Assembly (NCBI GenBank): GCA_022827835.1
Contig: JAJEIO010000048.1
Location: 126,687-190,686 of the forward strand
Reading direction: 5' to 3'
DNA from: Candidatus Latescibacterota bacterium
Lineage (GTDB): Bacteria > Latescibacterota > UBA2968 > UBA8231
Length of the DNA stretch: 64,000 nt
Shown here piece after piece: positions 59,365 through 64,000 of this stretch. A program made the translations under genes and the position numbers. Each line of letters begins with the position of its first letter. Within the stretch, counting starts at the first letter, position 1. The notes below the pieces were generated by a model. The model did not search any database. It was not told where the DNA came from and saw nothing but the letters and a program-made list of their open reading frames with translations.

Positions 59365-60303
59365 TCATTGTCTAGGCCCGAGGAACCTATCGCCATCATA
59401 ATGAATCATGTGGTCAGGGGTGTCGCAAAGCCATACTTCTGTTTCCCAAGCGATATTCTTCAGGTGCTTCCGAAATTCTCCGAAATCCGGGAAGGCGCTG
59501 ACATAAACGGCACCCAAGGAGCACTCGGAAAGCATGTTTTCCAGATCGACGATCCGCGTCGGCGACATGGGGCCGTGAGACGTTACTGCCTCGACGAGAA
59601 ACAGCCAGTTTCGCTCGGCGTCGTAAAACACGACATCCGGCATCTTGCTGTGGTCAGTGATCGGGATGCCGAGTTTGGCAAGGCCATCCTCGTCCATGTA
59701 CAGGTCCTTCTTGGCAGTGTCACCGACATAGAGCAGGCGTGCGCCGGGAGCGAAGCGCGGCCCGAATTCTTCCACGACAGCTTTTTGCACCTCGTTGTGC
59801 TTGCCTGGGGAGAACTGAAGCTCCTGTCCATCGGCTAGCTTAAGCGGAATCATGGTGTGAAGCCGTTCACGCTCGTAGCGCTCTACAAGAGTTCCCTGCT
59901 CGTGGCGGAATTTTTCCACGGCTGAATCCCAACCTTTTGTCCCATAGTGCTGCACGGCTTCCAAGGCCGCTTCCGTGATGGCGTAGTGAGCGTGCGGGCT
60001 ATTAGTCGGGAGGCCGGGTTCGAACGGGTTGTAATCGGCGACTCGCGCCTGAACGAACTGGTGGAGCACCTGACGGCGGAAAGTTTCTCTTGTATTGGGT
60101 GCGTATTCGGTACCGTAGTGCTCCTTAACGTAATCCATGATGCCCTTGGTGACGGTGCACGATCCCTGTTTTGCATCTGACCAAGGGGCATCCGGCGTCA
60201 GCCCGCACAGGGCAATCAGTGTCAGACCCGACATATGGTTGTGCTGTGCCGGTGGCATGCCGAGTGCCTTGAGGATTTCCCTAGCTTCTTCAATGCTGGC
60301 CAA
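59365..60303 (-). CDS. PstI/BsuBI-family type II restriction endonuclease
   Basis: I take TTG 60301-60303 as the start, six bases after a GGAGG site that lies within the end of the methyltransferase gene; this gives 312 residues. An upstream ATG (60333) has no ribosome site. The BsuBI_PstI_RE family pattern is visible: FAPGARLLYVGDTAKKDLYMDEDGLAKLGIPITDHSKMPDVVFYDAERNWLFLVEAVTSHGPMSPTRIVDLE. The P-D...V-E-A core binds the metal. PstI and BsuBI cut CTGCAG; the specificity here is not shown by sequence. The gene overlaps its methyltransferase by 14 bp. Confidence 0.87.
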   Translation of the reverse strand: MASIEEAREILKALGMPPAQHNHMSGLTLIALCGLTPDAPWSDAKQGSCTVTKGIMDYVKEHYGTEYAPNTRETFRRQVLHQFVQARVADYNPFEPGLPTNSPHAHYAITEAALEAVQHYGTKGWDSAVEKFRHEQGTLVERYERERLHTMIPLKLADGQELQFSPGKHNEVQKAVVEEFGPRFAPGARLLYVGDTAKKDLYMDEDGLAKLGIPITDHSKMPDVVFYDAERNWLFLVEAVTSHGPMSPTRIVDLENMLSECSLGAVYVSAFPDFGEFRKHLKNIAWETEVWLCDTPDHMIHYDGDRFLGPRQ

Positions 60304-61945
60304 CGACTGCCTCCTCCAACTCGGGATGGGCAATCAGTTCCATGACAAGCCGATCTAGGCCTTCCATGGGGTCAGCGAGCTGTTTCACGCACTGACCAAG
60401 CGTGATGATCGTTTGGTGTGGAGGAAGCCGCATGGCACGCAGTTCGGTGGCACTCACTTGGGTGTTGCCGTTGACCGCACGGAACCATGTATCGAGCAAT
60501 CGGCTGTTGTAGAGCGCCGCCAGCCCCCATGCTTCGTCATCGGCGAGCGTGCCTCTAGGCCGGTGGATGTAGTTGAGATGATTTTCGAATCCGACCTTGG
60601 GGGTCGCAAATTCCGTCGCGATGTAGGGAGCCGCGGTCAGCCGGCGCGCCTCTTCCTTGGCGCTAAAGCGGCGCATGACCACATAATTCCTGTTCGGTAA
60701 AAGAAGTGCCTCGGTGCCGGAACGCTTGATGTACTCCGGCTTGTGTTCGTTGAGCGGCCAAGTGGCCTGCATAGCGTGTACATGGTTCATCCATAGGAGC
60801 GGGACATGGCTATCCGGCACCTTGCCTTCCTTGTCTATAAACTCCGTTGCACGGAAGGCGACTACGGGGCCGGTCGAGATATCTAGGCCGAAGCTGCGGA
60901 GGCTCTCCGGCCATGAATCCACCAGAGCCAACACGTCGTCATCTCCTTCACAGATCGGCAAGCGGAGAATCTTGTTTGTGGAATCGAGGTCGAGAGCCGT
61001 GTTTAACGGAATCTCGCGACGGTCGGATTCACCGATATCACGGACCCCGCGACTTGATGAAATGACAAACGGCGCGTCGGTCTTGTCCCAACGCCGGAGA
61101 TTATAACGGGTGCCGGAGACAATGACGTTCTCCTGTAGCACCTCGTCCCGACTGAAGGCGTCGCGTCGAGAGCCGAACACATGGACTTCCGTTGGTCGGA
61201 TCATGTCAAAGAAAACGTTTCTGAACTGCCTGAAGTAAGGGCCGGACGTAAAACTTCGAGGTGTGATAAATACGAAATCTCCATTTTCGCGCAGTAGTAC
61301 GGCACTGACCGCCATGAAGAGAGCGTAGATGTTTGGCTGGCCGTGAACTACGGTGGAAGCAGCACTCGCACGCGGGTCAGCCTTGCTGATCTTGAAGTAA
61401 GGCGGATTGGCGATAACGATGTCAAAGTCTTCGGCTACCGACCGATAGGGAAAGAGTCCGCCGAGCGAACGCAATGTCTCGGCGTGCGCTATGATGAAGT
61501 CGGTCGCCTCGACCTGCACGGCGACCTTCACTCCACGGCTACGGCACCAGTCGACAAGATAGTCGATAACGGCCTGTAGCGGCGCGATCAGGTCTCTATC
61601 GACTTCATGGACGACCAGTTCGATGATATTTGGCATTGAATCGCGGGAGACAAGCGCCTCTATGGCCGCACAGCAGAGAATACCTGCTCCCGCGGCGGGA
61701 TCGAGGACCCGCAGCTTTGGCCCGCTCACCTTGATCCATCTGGCCATGAAATCCGCGGCGGGGACTGGCGTGAGATATAGACCGTGATTTTTGCGGTGTT
61801 CGTCGGATTTCCTTTCGACGTAATACTCCCCTACGCGATCTGCATAGATAACGGGCCGTTCACCCTCTTGGGGAACAGGGAATGCCGATGGCGCAGGCTG
61901 CGCCCGGTAGGTCGAGTCCTTTTTCACTGCTTGGCCGAGCCTCAT
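60290..61945 (-). CDS. Adenine-N6 DNA methyltransferase of the PstI/BsuBI-type RM system
   Basis: The 551-residue protein has motif I VLDPAAGAGILCCAAIEAL near residue 82 and motif IV IVIANPPYFKIS near 190, the N-P-P-Y signature of gamma-class adenine methylases. A target-recognition region (residues 300-450) follows, with VHVFGSRRDAF and GVGNHLNYIHRP-like turns. The N-terminus MRLGQAVKKDSTYRAQ is variable. It protects host DNA against the endonuclease encoded by the next, overlapping gene. No ribosome site is visible, so the first codon is uncertain. Confidence 0.88.
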   Translation of the reverse strand: MRLGQAVKKDSTYRAQPAPSAFPVPQEGERPVIYADRVGEYYVERKSDEHRKNHGLYLTPVPAADFMARWIKVSGPKLRVLDPAAGAGILCCAAIEALVSRDSMPNIIELVVHEVDRDLIAPLQAVIDYLVDWCRSRGVKVAVQVEATDFIIAHAETLRSLGGLFPYRSVAEDFDIVIANPPYFKISKADPRASAASTVVHGQPNIYALFMAVSAVLLRENGDFVFITPRSFTSGPYFRQFRNVFFDMIRPTEVHVFGSRRDAFSRDEVLQENVIVSGTRYNLRRWDKTDAPFVISSSRGVRDIGESDRREIPLNTALDLDSTNKILRLPICEGDDDVLALVDSWPESLRSFGLDISTGPVVAFRATEFIDKEGKVPDSHVPLLWMNHVHAMQATWPLNEHKPEYIKRSGTEALLLPNRNYVVMRRFSAKEEARRLTAAPYIATEFATPKVGFENHLNYIHRPRGTLADDEAWGLAALYNSRLLDTWFRAVNGNTQVSATELRAMRLPPHQTIITLGQCVKQLADPMEGLDRLVMELIAHPELEEAVVGQH

Positions 61946-61972
61946 AATTAGGTTGCGTTCAATAAACTGAGC

Positions 61973-62044
61973 TTACGATAAGGGATGCTCCAAATCAAGC
62001 AGTAGTTGGCGGTTGGAGCTGATGGAGATAGGGGTGTCGGACAT
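61973..62044 (-). pseudogene. Truncated 5' remnant of a second propeller gene
   Basis: From ATG 62042-62044 the frame reads MSDTPISISSNRQLLLD, matching the propeller gene's MPNTPIPIGSDRQLLLD, then runs out of similarity after 17 codons and stops at 61973. The leader AGAGGCCACC before the ATG also matches. The rest of this paralogue is missing. Confidence 0.75.
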
Positions 62045-62074
62045 GGTGGCCTCTGGGGTGAGTAATTGGAGCGT
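61999..62074. repeat. Imperfect direct repeat, copy B, upstream of the methyltransferase
   Basis: This 76-bp copy matches 58310-58386 in the same orientation at about 86%. It marks the right edge of the RM island; the similarity ends at 61999. Confidence 0.85.
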
Positions 62075-62122
62075 CGGCAGGCGTATTATAGCTAAGACAT
62101 TTATTAATTTATGATTACTTGA

Positions 62123-62149
62123 TTGACTAAATTAATATTATTATATAAA
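62123..62149 (+). promoter_or_regulatory. AT-rich promoter region of the Orc1/Cdc6-like ATPase
   Basis: The 62098-62165 stretch is extremely AT-rich. TTGACT (62123-62128) precedes TATAAA (62144-62149) with a short 15-bp spacer; TAAATT at 17 bp is an alternative. A GGAGG site follows at 62169-62173. Confidence 0.4.
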
Positions 62150-62184
62150 TTTATTCTATTGACTTTACGGAGGTGAATATCGAC

Positions 62185-63390
62185 ATGGCTGAGTTCTCAA
62201 ACCCGTTTCGTCCAGGTGCTGGCCACCACCCGCCATATTTGGCCGGGAGACATGAGGAGCGTGAAGAGTTTCGTCGCCTGCTCGGTCAAAACACGATTCT
62301 GGAAAACATGGTACTGACGGGGCTTCGAGGAGTAGGAAAGACGGTGCTCCTCGACTCGTTCAAGCCTCTGGCAATGAGCCGCGGGTGGGTGTGGGTAGGG
62401 ACCGATCTTTCCGAGTCCACAAGTATCAGCGAACACAACATGGCTATCCGGCTCTGCACAGACCTATCTCCGGTCACTTCAAGCCTAGTCGTGGAAACCG
62501 AAGAGGTACGTCGCGTCGGATTTGTCGCTGACACAGACCAAATCTCGCGTACTCTCACCTATCAGGTCCTCATAGAGCTCTACAAACACATCCCAGGTCT
62601 GTCGCTCGACAAGATCAAGGGGGTTCTGGAAATCGCGTGGCGTGCTCTATCGAAGGAGCAGAACGTACGCGGGATCATATTTGCCTACGATGAGGCACAA
62701 AACCTCGCCGACCAGTCGGCAAAGGACCAGTTTCCTCTGTCTTTGCTACTCGATTGCTTTCAGTCTCTGCAGAGAAAGGGTCTGCCTTTGATGCTCGTCT
62801 TGACCGGCCTTCCGACGTTGTTTCCCAAGCTGGTGGAAGCTCGGACGTTTTCCGAGAGAATGTTTAGAGTAGTGTTTCTGCAGAGTCTCAACGAGTCAGA
62901 AAGCGAGGAGGCAATTCGGGAACCGGTAGAAGATGCTGAGTGCCCGGTGCGTCTTAGTGACGACTCCGTCAACACGATAATCAACATGTCCGGCGGCTAT
63001 CCGTACTTCATCCAGTTCATATGCAGAGAGGTGTACGACGCGTTCATTCAGAGGATCGATAAGGGGGAAAGCGCGTCGGTTCCCGTTGCGGAGATCGAAC
63101 AGAAACTCGACACAGACTTCTTTGCCGGGCGATGGGCTCGTGCATCTGATCGGCAGAGGGCGTTGCTGTTCGTAATTTCTCGGCTTGAGAGTTGCGACGA
63201 TGAATTCACGGTCCAAGAAGTGGTCGAGGAATCCAAGCGGGCCTTGGATAAACCGTTCAGCAGTAGCCATGTCAATCAGATGCTCGTCGCCCTTGCCTCC
63301 CAAGGACTGGTGTACAAGAATCGACATGGCAAGTATTCCTTTGCAGTGCCGCTATTGGGCCAATTCATCAGCCGACAGGAGCAAGGGTAG
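62185..63390 (+). CDS. AAA ATPase, Orc1/Cdc6-like, with C-terminal winged helix
   Basis: The product has 401 residues from ATG 62185, ten bases after GGAGGT. NPFRPGAGHHPPYLAGRHEEREEF is the typical opening of this group. Walker A is VLTGLRGVGKTVLL (Lys 52), Walker B GIIFAYDEAQNLAD near 170, sensor 1 LMLVLTGLPTLFPKL near 205. The C-terminal 70 residues form a winged helix (FTVQEVVEESKRALDKPFSSSHVNQMLVALASQGLVYKNRHGKYSFAVPLLGQFI). Relatives are often found beside mobile or defence genes. Role unknown; initiation of replication is unlikely. Confidence 0.82.
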   Translation: MAEFSNPFRPGAGHHPPYLAGRHEEREEFRRLLGQNTILENMVLTGLRGVGKTVLLDSFKPLAMSRGWVWVGTDLSESTSISEHNMAIRLCTDLSPVTSSLVVETEEVRRVGFVADTDQISRTLTYQVLIELYKHIPGLSLDKIKGVLEIAWRALSKEQNVRGIIFAYDEAQNLADQSAKDQFPLSLLLDCFQSLQRKGLPLMLVLTGLPTLFPKLVEARTFSERMFRVVFLQSLNESESEEAIREPVEDAECPVRLSDDSVNTIINMSGGYPYFIQFICREVYDAFIQRIDKGESASVPVAEIEQKLDTDFFAGRWARASDRQRALLFVISRLESCDDEFTVQEVVEESKRALDKPFSSSHVNQMLVALASQGLVYKNRHGKYSFAVPLLGQFISRQEQG

Positions 63391-63411
63391 AACTGTAACA
63401 GGCACGGCCTA

Positions 63412-63972
63412 CTACTGTTCTCGCAGCGATTCCTTCAACAACCTGCCCCAGATTTTGTCATAGGGATGGACGACCTTTACCCGCTCTTTTCCCCGGTAAA
63501 CTGGTCGCCCCTCGTTTGCCCAAGCGAAGATCGATCCTTCCAGATTGTAGATTCCCGTATATCCCTTTTTCATTAGGAATTGGGCAAGTTCTGACGAGCG
63601 GTATCCCACGGAACAGTATAAAACGATACGCTGGTCCGCCGGTACTCCTTGGAGCGCTTTTAGGGCCTCGTCTTTTGAGGGGGCTGGCTGGGCACCCTGC
63701 AGATGGCTGACGGCATATTCTTCGGGTTCTCGTGCGTCGAACAGTAGGAGGTTTTCCCGCTGCGGAGATTTGTCGAGCCAAGATTGCAGCGTATCGGGTG
63801 AGATTTGGGAGACTGTTGGAAATCTGGCGCGGATCGCCTTTAGCGTCAGAGACCAAGACATTGTGCGGTCCTCGCCTTCTTCCTGCGCCGAGGCGGCGAC
63901 GCCAGCGCATATCGCTAGTCGCAGGGCAAGCGTGAGAACTGTTTGAGATTGGTGGAGGTCGAATCGGCGCAT
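63412..63972 (-). CDS. Exported rhodanese-like protein
   Basis: The 186-residue protein has an N-terminal hydrophobic stretch VLTLALRLAICAGVAASA, probably a signal peptide. The rhodanese domain follows: ISPDTLQSWLDKSPQRENLLLFDAREPEEYAVSHLQGAQ, then the active-site loop RIVLYCSVGYRSSELAQFLMKKGYTGIYNLEGSIFAWANEGRPVY with Cys about 118. It may transfer sulfane sulfur in the periplasm. The C-terminal KVVHPYDKIWGRLL tail is shared by periplasmic single-domain rhodaneses. Confidence 0.88.
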   Translation of the reverse strand: MRRFDLHQSQTVLTLALRLAICAGVAASAQEEGEDRTMSWSLTLKAIRARFPTVSQISPDTLQSWLDKSPQRENLLLFDAREPEEYAVSHLQGAQPAPSKDEALKALQGVPADQRIVLYCSVGYRSSELAQFLMKKGYTGIYNLEGSIFAWANEGRPVYRGKERVKVVHPYDKIWGRLLKESLREQ

Positions 63973-64000
63973 AGGGATGATCCAATCCGACTATCCTATA

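Noticed and set aside
59278-59838. Plus-strand frame opposite the PstI-type endonuclease gene
   Set aside because: Shadow of the endonuclease; no ribosome site or recognisable domain.

Overview
The window is about 64 kb of moderately GC-rich bacterial DNA with tightly packed genes on both strands. I recognise no rRNA, tRNA or CRISPR array. The gene mix is tandem phytanoyl-CoA dioxygenases, a ManD-type enolase-superfamily enzyme, an HpcH aldolase, a TPR-multihaem cytochrome beside a CRTAC1/ASPIC-UnbV protein, nitrilase and beta-propeller sugar-enzyme genes, and undecaprenyl-linked polysaccharide genes. It recalls uncultured marine or sponge-associated Gram-negative lineages such as Latescibacterota, Poribacteria or Tectomicrobia. 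That placement is inference from gene content only.

Layout. 1-2409: a partial PLP ammonia-lyase, a secreted SnoaL-like protein and a metallophosphoesterase. 2614-6549: an IS1595-family element with 28-bp inverted ends (27/28 matching) that carries a complete HindVP-type restriction-modification (RM) system, a P63C protein and the transposase. 6557-15871: an HTH-citrate synthase fusion, a solute-binding lipoprotein, a sugar isomerase, a YpiP-like methyltransferase, HflX, a histidine-kinase-like protein lacking its phospho-acceptor His, gluconokinase and a LacI regulator. 15928-23195: a nine-gene Mrp/Mnh-type cation/proton antiporter operon. 23458-28398: two phytanoyl-CoA dioxygenases, a LysR regulator, an unusual seryl-tRNA synthetase and FolD.

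28403-39427: a BatA-like protein, PTS IIA, SixA, an extended YjbQ protein, then a phosphomannomutase, polymerase/ligase, two glycosyltransferases and a priming sugar-phosphate transferase for surface polysaccharide. 39451-45473: uncharacterised proteins, an HpcH aldolase, UppP, ManD and a divergent acetate kinase homologue. 45606-49628: a two-gene AAA/STAND-like ATPase module with near-identical 43-residue TPR units and an operator-like repeat cluster in front. 49812-55961: a hydrolase, a five-haem cytochrome with TPRs, a DUF4926/DUF6883 pair and a CRTAC1-like lipoprotein.

56082-64000: a nitrilase and a beta-propeller sugar enzyme, then a defence island (DUF6615 putative nuclease, PstI/BsuBI-type endonuclease and adenine methyltransferase). 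The island is bounded by two diverged copies of the propeller gene's 5' end. An Orc1/Cdc6-like AAA ATPase and a rhodanese follow.

The most notable signals are: (i) the RM-carrying IS1595 transposon, with matching inward promoters built from its inverted ends and a hairpin placed to silence read-through transposase mRNA; (ii) the paired ATPase/TPR module; (iii) the RM island flanked by a broken paralogue; and (iv) three enzymes with altered signature residues (histidine kinase H to D, an acetate kinase homologue, and SerRS).
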